A DNA stretch of 29,358 nt from the IMG/VR virus record IMGVR_UViG_3300042876_000012, positions 1 through 29,358 of that record, one strand, 5' to 3'. The stretch is from a virus. This document shows positions 1-7,451 of this stretch, one piece after another (positions within the stretch are counted from its first letter, which is position 1; every line of letters starts with the position of its first letter). The notes under the pieces are model-generated. The model saw only the letters and a program-made list of their open reading frames with translations. It was not told the DNA's origin and ran no database searches. A program made the translations under genes and the position numbers.

Positions 1-771
1 AATGCTAATGTATTTGGTACTGGTACTGATTTTGCAAATACATTGTCTGCTGGTTCAGCAATTCAAGTTGCAGTTGCTAACGTCAACGGGTCAACAGACT
101 TCGTTAACTTAGGTTTTGTTTCTGGATCAGTTGCTGGTTATGCAAATATCGAGTTGTCAAATGCTACAGCAACTGGTAATTTCTTAACTTCTGTTGGTAA
201 CGCACAAACATTGTTTGCAAGTCAGCCAGTCGTATTGTCTGCTAATATTGGTGGTTTGACTGCCGGTACAACATACTTTGTTAAGACTATCGCAAACGCA
301 GCAGCATTCAGTGTTTCTTTGACTGCCGGTGGCGCAAACGTTGCTCTTGTTGATGAAGATGCTACTTCTTATGCAGTCCAAGATAGAGTTGTATTGACAG
401 CTAACGCAGCAGTTAACGCTTCCGCAGCAAGTTTCGTATATGCAAATGATGAAGCTGGTTATATTGTACGTCAAAAAGGTAAGCAAAAATATTTGGTTAC
501 TGGTTTGACATCAGGTTTGACAGCACAGTGCTACACAGCAAACGTTGCAAACGCAGCATTGACACCTAACACAATGTCAATCTTGTCAACTGATGCAGCT
601 TCTGGTACGGCTTATGTTCAGTCACTAAGCGACTACAACACATTGTTGTTCAACAACAGCGAAGCAAACATTCAGAATGCTACTCCTGTAACAGCAACAT
701 TTGGTACAGCTTATGCGGCTAATACATATGGTGGTCAACCTCTACCAATCGTAACTATTAACAACGCTTAA
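1..771 (+). CDS. Virion structural protein, C-terminal part (5' end outside window)
   Basis: The frame is open from base 1, so the gene begins upstream and only the last 256 residues are seen. A TTG at 43 lies in mid-sentence of the frame and is not the start. The protein is rich in Ala, Asn, Thr, Val and Gly with almost no charge clusters, typical of beta-rich phage tail or fibre proteins. Around bases 217-350 is a module with the core GTTYFVKTIANAAAFSVS. It resembles the TTYYVKSIESSTTFSIS module in the Ig-like tail protein at 24280-26781, which suggests both belong to the virion exterior. No catalytic motif is visible. Function unknown; 'virion structural protein' is inference from composition, the shared module and the late-gene neighbourhood. 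Confidence 0.6.
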   Translation, partial: NANVFGTGTDFANTLSAGSAIQVAVANVNGSTDFVNLGFVSGSVAGYANIELSNATATGNFLTSVGNAQTLFASQPVVLSANIGGLTAGTTYFVKTIANAAAFSVSLTAGGANVALVDEDATSYAVQDRVVLTANAAVNASAASFVYANDEAGYIVRQKGKQKYLVTGLTSGLTAQCYTANVANAALTPNTMSILSTDAASGTAYVQSLSDYNTLLFNNSEANIQNATPVTATFGTAYAANTYGGQPLPIVTINNA

Positions 772-786
772 TAGTAATTGAAGATT

Positions 787-1098
787 ATGCCAGCCGCAAG
801 AGCACTTAAATCTACTCAGACAGCAACTGATGTTGCTGTTCTCCAAGTCCAAGTCCAAAATATTGAAGACAAGGTCGGGGAGATTAAAGACGATGTAAGA
901 GACCTTCGTAAGACTATCGAGAATCACGCTGAAGAAAATCAGAAGATGCTCAAAGAAATGAAGGAATCTAGCTCTACTGCTCACAAAGGCATGAACGACA
1001 AAATCAATTCACTTGAAAAATGGCGTTGGATGATGATGGGGGCAGGTATAGCACTCGGTGCCCTAGGACACAATGTTCTAGGCTCACTGCTAAAATAA
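787..1098 (+). CDS. Small coiled-coil protein with C-terminal membrane helix (XhlA/holin-like architecture)
   Basis: About 103 residues from the ATG at 787; an in-frame TTG at 778 is possible, and neither has a good Shine-Dalgarno. Residues about 15-75 form an amphipathic heptad region (VQNIEDKVGEIKDDVRDL and onward). A Trp-rich junction (LEKWRWMMM) then leads into a single hydrophobic helix (GAGIALGALGHNVLGSLL) at the very C-terminus. This is the layout of XhlA-type phage haemolysin/holin accessory proteins. It sits 15 bp after a structural gene and just before a bidirectional terminator. The endolysin of this phage is far away, at 23649. A holin or lysis-accessory role is therefore possible, but a membrane-anchored virion or chaperone role is not excluded. 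Confidence 0.6.
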   Translation: MPAARALKSTQTATDVAVLQVQVQNIEDKVGEIKDDVRDLRKTIENHAEENQKMLKEMKESSSTAHKGMNDKINSLEKWRWMMMGAGIALGALGHNVLGSLLK

Positions 1099-1123
1099 AA
1101 AAGGGGACTTAGGTCCCCTTTTT
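1098..1123. terminator. Bidirectional rho-independent terminator between convergent genes
   Basis: An inverted repeat GGGGAC (1103-1108) / GTCCCC (1113-1118) with loop TTAG is extended by A:T pairs on both sides, giving an A tract upstream and a T tract downstream. It can therefore end transcription from either strand. The stop codon of the minus-strand Nudix gene (1109-1111) lies in the loop, and the plus-strand gene stops at 1098. Confidence 0.85.
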
Positions 1124-1525
1124 CGTTAGTGCTTTCAATTTCTCTTGAACTACATCAAAGTTCACTGTACTAAATAATCCCGGGTGTAATGGTTTAGGAT
1201 ATTGTCCTTCACCAACCCATGCATATCCACAATGCTCATCGTTCAATGTAGGTGCAAACTCTGAATCGACTGCACAAAAGAACGTATGGTATGTGAATGT
1301 GTGATTGACAAATTTCTGAATCGGAACTAGTTTTGCTTCTTCGGGAAACATTCCCATTTCTTCTTCACACTCTCTTGCAATCCCCTCAAGTAGAGTTTCA
1401 TTTTCTTCTACTTTGCCACCAGGAATACCCCAGTTGCTCGGATTCTTAGGATCCGTGCGTAGTAGATATAGATATCGTTTGGTGTGTTTGCAGTAGAAGA
1501 ATACGCCTGCACTTGTGTTGTTCAT
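1109..1525 (-). CDS. Nudix hydrolase
   Basis: A 138-residue protein with a complete Nudix box (G-x5-E-x7-RE-U-x-EE-x-G-U) at about residues 37-59: GGKVEENE, then the helix with IARECEEEMG. The enzyme should be a metal-dependent hydrolase of a nucleoside diphosphate linked to another moiety; the substrate cannot be told. I take the ATG at 1525. The longer frame to a TTG at 1579 would overlap the end of gp15 and adds residues that do not belong to the fold. With this start it lies 17 bp behind gp15 and is the last gene of the minus-strand gp14-gp15 transcript. Nudix enzymes occur in T4 (NudE.1) and many relatives. Here the gene is placed with late virion genes, not with the MazG-like gene and dNMP kinase. 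Confidence 0.9.
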   Translation of the reverse strand: MNNTSAGVFFYCKHTKRYLYLLRTDPKNPSNWGIPGGKVEENETLLEGIARECEEEMGMFPEEAKLVPIQKFVNHTFTYHTFFCAVDSEFAPTLNDEHCGYAWVGEGQYPKPLHPGLFSTVNFDVVQEKLKALTKKGT

Positions 1526-1542
1526 ACTATGATTTATCTTAA

Positions 1543-2919
1543 TTAAATCACAATAGAATAATCTCCCTGATCGTACCAACCCTCATACGACTTCATCCAT
1601 GTGCCTTGAGTATATCGATATTGAATCTGAGTAGTCAAATTAGTAACATATTCAACTGTCGTCGGTGGCACAATAGAGCTATTGAAAGATACGAACCAAG
1701 AATTGTCGGCTGAACTATATTCAATAATGTCATTAGCGTTAGCTACTAAGTTTCCCCATGCTTCTGTTGGGCTGCCTGCTGAGCCTACGTTCTCTACAAT
1801 TAAATATCTTCGACCGTTAACAGGTCCAGGTAGTCCTGCATTTGGACTCGAAGTCAATGGATTGATTACGCTATCAACTGGATCGAGTGTGTTCTGCGGC
1901 AGTGTATCAGGGTCGATGTTGAATATTAATAATCTGTCATCAGTTGGATTAGGAACTATAGTACCTACGATTTCAGTATCCATGAACGGGTTCTGTAGCC
2001 AGATTTGACTGATACCCGGTCTAACTGTGCCGTATACGTTTAGTAAACTAGACCAATACAAGTCAGTATTAGGAGCTGGGGGTGCAGAGAGGTCCTCGTT
2101 AGGTGGATAGAATGCTTCATTAGCTGGTAACAATTGTAGACTGTTTCCAATCAATAACAACTTGTAACCATAGGGTGTAATCTTTTGTCTAGTACCTAAC
2201 AATAGATCATCATTCTGAATGTCTTGTAGTGCAGTACCTTTGTAGATACTTGCAATAACTTTCTCGATAACACCTAGCTTCTTCAACTTACTTGATGTAC
2301 TCAACCAGATTGGGATATAGAATTTCCAAGTCATCACATCGATTGGGTTAGCAGTGCCCTGAGGGATAGTTCTACTACTGAAGGTTAGTCCGTCTTGGTA
2401 GACGACCGATAGTGATGTCCAGTCAATGAAGTTGTCAGTTGATTGAATTTCTAATGATGGGTTGAACAATGTTCCTAACTGTTCTATGATCTCTAGTTTC
2501 TGATTATAGTTAGTTGTCCAAAAGTCAACACTCAATCTCAGTGTGTATGGAACTGGCATCAAACGTTCAATAGTAAATGCTTGACCTTGGGTCTGTTCAT
2601 ATTGTTGAGTGTCAGGATTGTATGTTCTTTGTCTAACATTCACTTTATCAATGAATGTAGGATCTTGTGTTCTACGCTGATCGTATTCTAGACCAGTGAT
2701 ATAATATGTAATCAAAGGTGCTGAAGGTAAATTACTAGCACTGTTGTTAGCAATGATAGTTGCTGCTTGACGACTTGAATCACCGTACATGATTGGTACA
2801 CGAACTAAGATATCATTGCCTGCAGGATCTTTGCCTTTAGTAACTTGCCAGTTACTAAAGATTTTTGCAAATTGAATTAAGAATCTGCGTACTTGATTGT
2901 CGTAGAAAAATTGTGCCAT
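1543..2919 (-). CDS. gp15: Tail sheath stabiliser and completion protein, T4 gp15-like
   Basis: The N-terminus FFYDNQVRRFLIQFAKIFSN followed by ILVRVPIMYGD parallels the opening of T4 gp15 (FYNSSFRRY...FIRVPITYAS). Residues about 122-160 (YTLRLSVDFWTTNYNQKLEI) match the gp15 segment that precedes its IVEQILPYFQP motif. In T4 this protein forms a hexameric ring that caps the tail and joins it to the neck. At 458 residues it is much longer than T4 gp15 (272). The extra length is a C-terminal region (about 290-458) with Trp/Tyr-rich strands (VEYVTNLTTQIQYRY, TWMKSYEGWYDQGDY), perhaps a surface domain. It follows gp14 by 3 bp, the order found in T4. Confidence 0.85.
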   Translation of the reverse strand: MAQFFYDNQVRRFLIQFAKIFSNWQVTKGKDPAGNDILVRVPIMYGDSSRQAATIIANNSASNLPSAPLITYYITGLEYDQRRTQDPTFIDKVNVRQRTYNPDTQQYEQTQGQAFTIERLMPVPYTLRLSVDFWTTNYNQKLEIIEQLGTLFNPSLEIQSTDNFIDWTSLSVVYQDGLTFSSRTIPQGTANPIDVMTWKFYIPIWLSTSSKLKKLGVIEKVIASIYKGTALQDIQNDDLLLGTRQKITPYGYKLLLIGNSLQLLPANEAFYPPNEDLSAPPAPNTDLYWSSLLNVYGTVRPGISQIWLQNPFMDTEIVGTIVPNPTDDRLLIFNIDPDTLPQNTLDPVDSVINPLTSSPNAGLPGPVNGRRYLIVENVGSAGSPTEAWGNLVANANDIIEYSSADNSWFVSFNSSIVPPTTVEYVTNLTTQIQYRYTQGTWMKSYEGWYDQGDYSIVI

Positions 2920-2922
2920 GTG

Positions 2923-4626
2923 TTAAGTTACCGGTGGTAGTGGATCGGGTGCAAGCTGTAAGATACCTGATAGAGGTTGTGCTTGTGGTACAAATGTACC
3001 GTCAGTTAGTTGAGTTTCGTTAGTGTTATTTATGAAGCTAGTTGTTTGTGTAGCTTCTGTCGTAGCAAAGCCAGTCTCTGTTCTAACGTTAGCAGAGATA
3101 CGAACCCAAAGTTGACCATCCCAGCGATATAACAATTGTGGGAAGTAATCGATGCGTAAGAAGTAATCTCCAACTTGTGGATTCTGCGGGAATGCAATAC
3201 CAGCACCTGTAGGGTATCCGTTTGGTGCTTCGCCTGTGCCATCTAGATATCCAGTAGTATAGCCAAATGTGCGTGGACTTGAGCGTACAATAAATTGATA
3301 TGCGGGATCGCAGTCTGCACGATAGTCCATTTCTTGTGTAATGTCACCGGTGAACCCAGTTGCCTCAGGATCTTGGTCGGCAGTAGCGTATGTATTGTCA
3401 GCAGTACCATAAGGGCCAGTGATTTGTCCCATAGAAAATACACTTAGTACAGGAGTCCCTTCGAGAGCACCGCTTCCGTTTCCGATCATCGTAGGAGCGA
3501 TCATCGCTGACTCAATGTTGACTGTACTGAAGGCAGTGATTTGATTGATATCAGCGTCAGCAGTCATATCCCAAATGCTCATTGCCACTTCTCTCGGTAT
3601 TCTAATTGCAGGACTAGCATTTACAAAGTTATTGTTTTGAACCATTACTACTTGTCCAGCAGCAATTGGTCCGCCACCTACACTCGTATTGACATTTACA
3701 GGTGGTGCAGGCTGATTGTACTTTCCTGACAACGTGTTGTTCGTTGAGAACTCACCGTATGTAGGGACAATGTACAACTTGCTTCTATCGTAGCCAGATT
3801 TAGGCAATTGACGTTGTGCTTCTTGTAATGCAGCATCGTTAATTTTAATATTCTTATTGTATGTAGCCAAGATATCACTCAAACTTCCATCGGTTACTAA
3901 TTCAAAATATGCAGGATCAGGTGGAGTAATACCTACAGGTACATCCTGAGTAGTCTTGTAAATCTTGTCACCGTATGTGATTGTGTAACCTGCAGGATAT
4001 GTCTTTGTCGCATCCCATAAACCAAGATAGTTGTCTTGTTGTACAGGTTCAGAAAGAATCTGACTGAATTCTTGACTATCTACTAACGGCTCACATTTGA
4101 TTCGCCACAAGTGAGGATACCAAGTTTGTGTAAAGCCTTCACTCGCATAATTACTATCAGTGATTTGGTAGAAACGTTTCAATGCGGTTGGAATCTTTTC
4201 GTCTAGTGGATTATAATCAAGTAAATGGGGTAGTTCTAATACATCACCAACCATTAACTTACGACCAACTAAGTCAATCATATCATTATAATGGATAGTA
4301 ATAAAGATAATGTCGTTGTTTAAGAAAAGTCCAAACTGACTCAAATCAAAGTCTAAGTTCTGTACATTATAATGTCCACGTAAACGATAGATATTAGTAT
4401 CATACTTTCTATCACGGTTTTCTAAGAATAACAAATCTTGAATATTTGTTGGGCTTTCATTAGCGTATTCTGGTTGAGTATAATCAATTGAAGGACCAGT
4501 ATTAGGACCTAGATATTTGTGAATGTACAAGTCTGTCCCACCCACAGTGAATTGTTCGGATATGGTTCTATCCAAAAAACGGTAATCGTTTTGCTTATTT
4601 GGGCGGTAAAGGGATAATCTTGGCAT
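2923..4626 (-). CDS. gp14: Neck protein, T4 gp14-like, with inserted surface modules
   Basis: Residues 1-190 carry the gp14 pattern: LYRPNKQNDYRFLDRTI at the start, then SQFGLFLNNDIIFIT (97-111) and MVGDVLELPHLLDYNPLD (125-142). This parallels the T4 gp14 stretch NFGMQVQDEVTL...EGDLIYFP...YDPF. gp14 joins the head to the tail. The protein has 567 residues against 256 in T4. Residues about 203-247 (LWDATKTYPAGYTITYGDKI and on) look like a CBM5/12 chitin-binding-type module, and about 486-515 is another Trp/Tyr-rich strand set. It is the first gene of the minus-strand operon. The only in-frame start is the ATG at 4626, five bases after a late promoter octamer, so no Shine-Dalgarno is available. 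Confidence 0.8.
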   Translation of the reverse strand: MPRLSLYRPNKQNDYRFLDRTISEQFTVGGTDLYIHKYLGPNTGPSIDYTQPEYANESPTNIQDLLFLENRDRKYDTNIYRLRGHYNVQNLDFDLSQFGLFLNNDIIFITIHYNDMIDLVGRKLMVGDVLELPHLLDYNPLDEKIPTALKRFYQITDSNYASEGFTQTWYPHLWRIKCEPLVDSQEFSQILSEPVQQDNYLGLWDATKTYPAGYTITYGDKIYKTTQDVPVGITPPDPAYFELVTDGSLSDILATYNKNIKINDAALQEAQRQLPKSGYDRSKLYIVPTYGEFSTNNTLSGKYNQPAPPVNVNTSVGGGPIAAGQVVMVQNNNFVNASPAIRIPREVAMSIWDMTADADINQITAFSTVNIESAMIAPTMIGNGSGALEGTPVLSVFSMGQITGPYGTADNTYATADQDPEATGFTGDITQEMDYRADCDPAYQFIVRSSPRTFGYTTGYLDGTGEAPNGYPTGAGIAFPQNPQVGDYFLRIDYFPQLLYRWDGQLWVRISANVRTETGFATTEATQTTSFINNTNETQLTDGTFVPQAQPLSGILQLAPDPLPPVT

Positions 4627-4631
4627 ATACT

Positions 4632-4639
4632 TATTTATC
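4632..4639 (-). promoter_or_regulatory. Late promoter octamer for gp14-gp15-Nudix
   Basis: On the minus strand the sequence reads GATAAATA, then AGTAT, then ATG. The octamer matches the T4 late promoter (TATAAATA, about -13 to -6), which would put the transcription start on the A of the gp14 start codon. Confidence 0.7.
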
Positions 4640-4656
4640 GCTCAACACCCAAGAAC

Positions 4657-4685
4657 TTGACAATAAATCGAGCATGTGTTATACT
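4657..4685 (+). promoter_or_regulatory. Strong sigma70-type promoter of the small-gene operon
   Basis: TTGACA at 4657-4662, a spacer of exactly 17 bp, and TATACT at 4680-4685. TG at 4677-4678 supplies an extended -10 element. Initiation near 4692 leaves a short leader with the Shine-Dalgarno AAAGGAG before the ATG at 4713. This is host-polymerase early or middle promoter style and lies back to back with the divergent gp14 late promoter. Confidence 0.85.
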
Positions 4686-4712
4686 TGATAAATCAATGTA
4701 AAGGAGCACCTC

Positions 4713-5900
4713 ATGGCTACACGCAAACGCAATTCAGAAGACCATTCTCAGGTCAAAGCACTGAACCCAAAAAACCCAGACACTAAGTACATGGGTGAGG
4801 AACCTCTGTACGTTATTCAGCCTGAAAGTGATAGTCGTATCTCTTCCCTTTCTGCTGGTTTCTCTTGGTACAACTGGTTTTATGGTAAGAAAGATGCAAA
4901 AGAACTGATGTGTCAGTTCCTAGACTTCACTGGTCGTGTCCAAGAAGCTAAAACAATGCGAAAAGTTGCAGACGGTGAGTTTGTCAACACTTACTGCTGG
5001 CTCGCACGAATGAAATTGCGTGGTCTTGAGACTACCGTAGATGAAGAAACCAAACTTGAGGAAGAAATTACTCGGTTGTTGAAGACCCACACTGCACCTG
5101 AATTCAAAGAAGCCAGTGCCACTGGTGGTGCAAAGAAAGAAGTTGTAGTAGTTGAGGCTGCTCGTCCAAACATTCAAGAAATATTGCGAGACAAAGCAAA
5201 AGATGCCGCAGGTGAGCTTGAAGGGGTGTTCGATGAATTCATCACTGAGGGCAAGACAAAGACAAAGACAATGGATCTTGTTGCACGATGCAACGTGATG
5301 CCACAACACATTGGATTGATTTCTGATGTTTGGAAGAAAAAACAAGCTGAATTTACAGAATTGCAAGAAGGCAAAGACAAGCAATTGGTCGAGGGTTATA
5401 GTCACCTCACTAAAATTCAAGTACGAAACACTCTCAAATTTATTGACCAAGTTCTCACTGACTTGAACGCATACATTTCAGTCAAGAAAGCAAGCAAGGC
5501 TCCTCGTCAACGTAAGGCTGTGCCCGTTGAAAAGATCGTGGCCAAGTTGAAGTACTTGAAGACATTCAAAGATACTGCCGCAAAACTTGACTTGGTGTCT
5601 ATCAGTCCTGTAAAACTGCATGGTGCAAGCGAAGCATGGGTCTATGACACTGCAAAGCGCAAACTGCATCACTACCTTGCTGATGAATACTCTAAGAGTT
5701 TCACTGTTAAGGGCAATACTTTGCTCGGCTTTGATACTGCAAAGAGTGAGGTTAAGACACTGCGTAAGCCCGGTGAGCAAATCAAAGAAATTATGGGTAG
5801 TAAGCCCGCGGCTCGTAAGTACTTTACTGATATCAAAGCAGTTGCGACTACCCCTAACGGTCGTTTCAACGAAGCTATGATTCTACTGAAAGCATTCTAA
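4713..5900 (+). CDS. Conserved-looking phage protein of unknown function
   Basis: A 395-residue protein with a strong Shine-Dalgarno (AAAGGAG) and a consensus sigma70 promoter, first gene of the early-type operon. The N-terminus is polar (MATRKRNSEDHSQ). Residues about 48-105 hold an aromatic, helical segment (FSWYNWFYGKKDAKELMCQF, WLARMKLRGLE). The middle is helical and charged (about 110-240). A Lys/Arg-rich stretch (KKASKAPRQRKAVP, about 257-270) separates it from a C-terminal half that reads like a small globular domain (KLHGASEAWVYDTAKRKLHH). The basic linker makes nucleic-acid binding plausible, but I recognise no family. Its stop overlaps the next start by one base (TAATG), indicating translational coupling. 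Confidence 0.8.
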   Translation: MATRKRNSEDHSQVKALNPKNPDTKYMGEEPLYVIQPESDSRISSLSAGFSWYNWFYGKKDAKELMCQFLDFTGRVQEAKTMRKVADGEFVNTYCWLARMKLRGLETTVDEETKLEEEITRLLKTHTAPEFKEASATGGAKKEVVVVEAARPNIQEILRDKAKDAAGELEGVFDEFITEGKTKTKTMDLVARCNVMPQHIGLISDVWKKKQAEFTELQEGKDKQLVEGYSHLTKIQVRNTLKFIDQVLTDLNAYISVKKASKAPRQRKAVPVEKIVAKLKYLKTFKDTAAKLDLVSISPVKLHGASEAWVYDTAKRKLHHYLADEYSKSFTVKGNTLLGFDTAKSEVKTLRKPGEQIKEIMGSKPAARKYFTDIKAVATTPNGRFNEAMILLKAF

Positions 5901-6256
5901 TGAACAAACGAATACTAGAACTTTTGAATGAAGCATGTCGCTATGCGTATGAACAAAATCCAGGAGAAAATTCATATGGTCGCCCAGTAAATGAGAACAA
6001 GTATAATCAAGACCGTGATACCAAGTTCGCCGAGTTGATTGTTCGAGAATGTATGAATATTGCAGATGGGCAGAAAAAGTATGTTGAGGATATGGTAGTG
6101 TTCAATGAACATGATGCCAATTGGAATAGAGCAAGAATACAGCAAAGCCAACAAATTGTAGATAAGATTAAACAACATTTCGGAGTTGAAGAACCTCCAG
6201 TGGATAATGTAGATAGAATTTTGCGAACAGTAAGAACTAGAGGAACTAAAGAATGA
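5900..6256 (+). CDS. Small phage protein of the 'KFAELIVREC / IKQHFGVE' type, function unknown
   Basis: 118 residues, overlapping the preceding stop by one base and the following start by four. It contains KFAELIVRECMNIADGQ and ends its helical body with KIKQHFGVE. These two phrases recur in small uncharacterised proteins of many tailed phages, usually in early accessory regions. It is strongly charged and helical, with no signal or membrane segment. The position in the sigma70-driven operon points to an early function such as host takeover or metabolism, but nothing in the sequence names one. Confidence 0.75.
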   Translation: MNKRILELLNEACRYAYEQNPGENSYGRPVNENKYNQDRDTKFAELIVRECMNIADGQKKYVEDMVVFNEHDANWNRARIQQSQQIVDKIKQHFGVEEPPVDNVDRILRTVRTRGTKE

Positions 6257-6561
6257 AGATGTATATTTGCATTAAAGACGATATCCCAGTGGGTATCGCA
6301 ATGAACTCTGCGGCACATGCAGGATTGATGTGTCATTTGCAATATGAATGTAAGGAGCACTATGAAACTTGGCTCAAAAAGAGTTTCAAGAAAGTTACTT
6401 GCGCTGTTACGCCCGCAGAGTTTGCAATGCTGAAGGAAGTAAGCGATAATATCATTGTGACTGAAAGCCGACTGGACGGCAAAGAGGTAGCAATCGTGCT
6501 ATCACCCAGACCCGAAACAGACTATCCTGAGTTTGTTTCATTACTTAAACTATGGAAATAA
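6253..6561 (+). CDS. Pth2 / DUF2000-like small protein
   Basis: 102 residues. The opening MKMYICIKDDIPVGIAMNSAAHAG has the form of the peptidyl-tRNA hydrolase 2 / DUF2000 fold: a first strand, then a glycine turn and a helix with conserved Ala-Ala-His-Ala. Later parts also fit the fold: a strand KKVTCAVTPAEF, then IIVTESRLDGKEVAIVLSPR. If it is a true Pth2 it would release peptides from stalled peptidyl-tRNA. The lysine after the first glycine turn that Pth2 enzymes use is not clearly present, so activity is uncertain. It overlaps its upstream neighbour (ATGA) and abuts the MazG-like gene, which indicates one transcript. Confidence 0.6.
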   Translation: MKMYICIKDDIPVGIAMNSAAHAGLMCHLQYECKEHYETWLKKSFKKVTCAVTPAEFAMLKEVSDNIIVTESRLDGKEVAIVLSPRPETDYPEFVSLLKLWK

Positions 6562-6999
6562 ATGAGCAATATCGATCTAAACAAATACAAACAATTCGTA
6601 GAGGCTGTAACCAGCAAAGCAAGCAATGACTTGGCTACTCTACATGATCGCCTTGATGAATTGAATCACAACTTTGATCCAGCAACTGATACACAAGGTC
6701 CCAAAGTCAACATTGCATTGTTGATGACCGCATGTTTCGGCTTGGCAGCAGAGTCCGGTGAATTCATTGAAGTGCCCAAGAAGATCATCTTTCAAGGCAA
6801 GCCATTGACTGATGCCGAAGTCTTTCACTTGAAGCGTGAACTTGGTGACGTTATGTGGTACTGGATTAATGCATGTCGTGCATTGAACATTGACCCTAAC
6901 GAAGTCATTGACGAAAACGTGCGTAAATTAGAATCACGTTATCCCGGTGGCACATTCAATCCCCACTATTCAGAGAATCGCAAAGAAGGCGATATCTAA
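6562..6999 (+). CDS. MazG-like nucleotide pyrophosphohydrolase
   Basis: 145 residues with the all-alpha NTP-PPase signature. A helix GLAAESGEFIEVPKKIIFQG supplies the first ExxxE-type acidic pair, and LKRELGDVMWYWINACRALN supplies the ExxD pair. The C-terminal NVRKLESRYPGGTF is the usual end of phage MazG-like proteins. The enzyme should hydrolyse an NTP or dNTP to the monophosphate and pyrophosphate. Known or proposed roles are clearing non-canonical nucleotides or altering ppGpp and nucleotide pools during infection. It begins immediately after the previous stop. Together with the dNMP kinase and Nudix genes it forms the nucleotide-metabolism content of this window. Confidence 0.85.
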   Translation: MSNIDLNKYKQFVEAVTSKASNDLATLHDRLDELNHNFDPATDTQGPKVNIALLMTACFGLAAESGEFIEVPKKIIFQGKPLTDAEVFHLKRELGDVMWYWINACRALNIDPNEVIDENVRKLESRYPGGTFNPHYSENRKEGDI

Positions 7000-7000
7000 A

Positions 7001-7225
7001 ATGCAACTCTGGAGTAAAGAAACTAATCTGTATTTGTTTACTCCAGAGGAGTATGAACAACTACCCTACGGATTTGAACTTACTTGCATCGACGGAACTA
7101 CATCTAAAAAAGACATAGATAAAGTTGACGGTGATACAAGATTTGGTCACCTGGCATTCGGTGTCACTGATCCGTGGAATCATCCACTCAAAGACTTGTT
7201 CTTGGTTTTCAAGATCAAAGAATGA
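7001..7225 (+). CDS. Small unknown protein
   Basis: 74 residues from the ATG at 7001, which has GAAGG about 12 bases upstream and follows the MazG-like stop by one base. The same frame runs upstream to 6947, but that part lies inside the MazG-like gene. The sequence (LWSKETNLYLFTPEEYEQLP, then GHLAFGVTDPWNHPLKDLFL) is globular and aromatic without cysteines or membrane segments. No family is recognised. It belongs to the early-type operon by spacing. Confidence 0.65.
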   Translation: MQLWSKETNLYLFTPEEYEQLPYGFELTCIDGTTSKKDIDKVDGDTRFGHLAFGVTDPWNHPLKDLFLVFKIKE

Positions 7226-7226
7226 T

Positions 7227-7451
7227 ATGGTAATGAATTTTCATCCTGCCCCACCTCCCCCGAGTTATGGATTTGTTCCTAGAAAACATACCATCGGACC
7301 TTGGAAAAAGTGGTTTGCGTGGTATCCAGTCAAAGTACACAGCAAAAGAGTTTGGCTCACTACTGTGTACCGACGCAATATCAACACATATGTTGACATG
7401 GATAACTGGAATAGATACGAGTACGGCACAATCTTTGATGTGCTGACATAA
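7227..7451 (+). CDS. Small basic phage protein, function unknown
   Basis: 74 residues from the ATG at 7227 (an alternative ATG lies at 7233), one base after the previous stop. After a proline run (HPAPPPPSYGFVPRK) comes a Trp/Arg-rich domain: GPWKKWFAWYPVKVHSKRVW, then TTVYRRNINTYVDMDNW. This WKKWFAWxPV...W...VYRR pattern recurs in small uncharacterised proteins of tailed phages. It is the last gene of the operon, directly before the gene-free stretch 7452-7857. No obvious terminator separates it from that stretch, so the two may be cotranscribed. Confidence 0.65.
   Translation: MVMNFHPAPPPPSYGFVPRKHTIGPWKKWFAWYPVKVHSKRVWLTTVYRRNINTYVDMDNWNRYEYGTIFDVLT

Noticed and set aside
1526-1579. A longer Nudix gene starting at a TTG at 1579
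   Set aside because: It would overlap the gp15 stop, uses a rare start, and adds 18 residues before the conserved fold; the ATG at 1525 fits the operon spacing.
4920-5450. A 176-residue minus-strand open frame inside the 4713-5900 gene
   Set aside because: It shadows a well-supported plus-strand gene with promoter and Shine-Dalgarno; the product is a Phe/Cys/Ser-rich reverse-complement type with no start signals.
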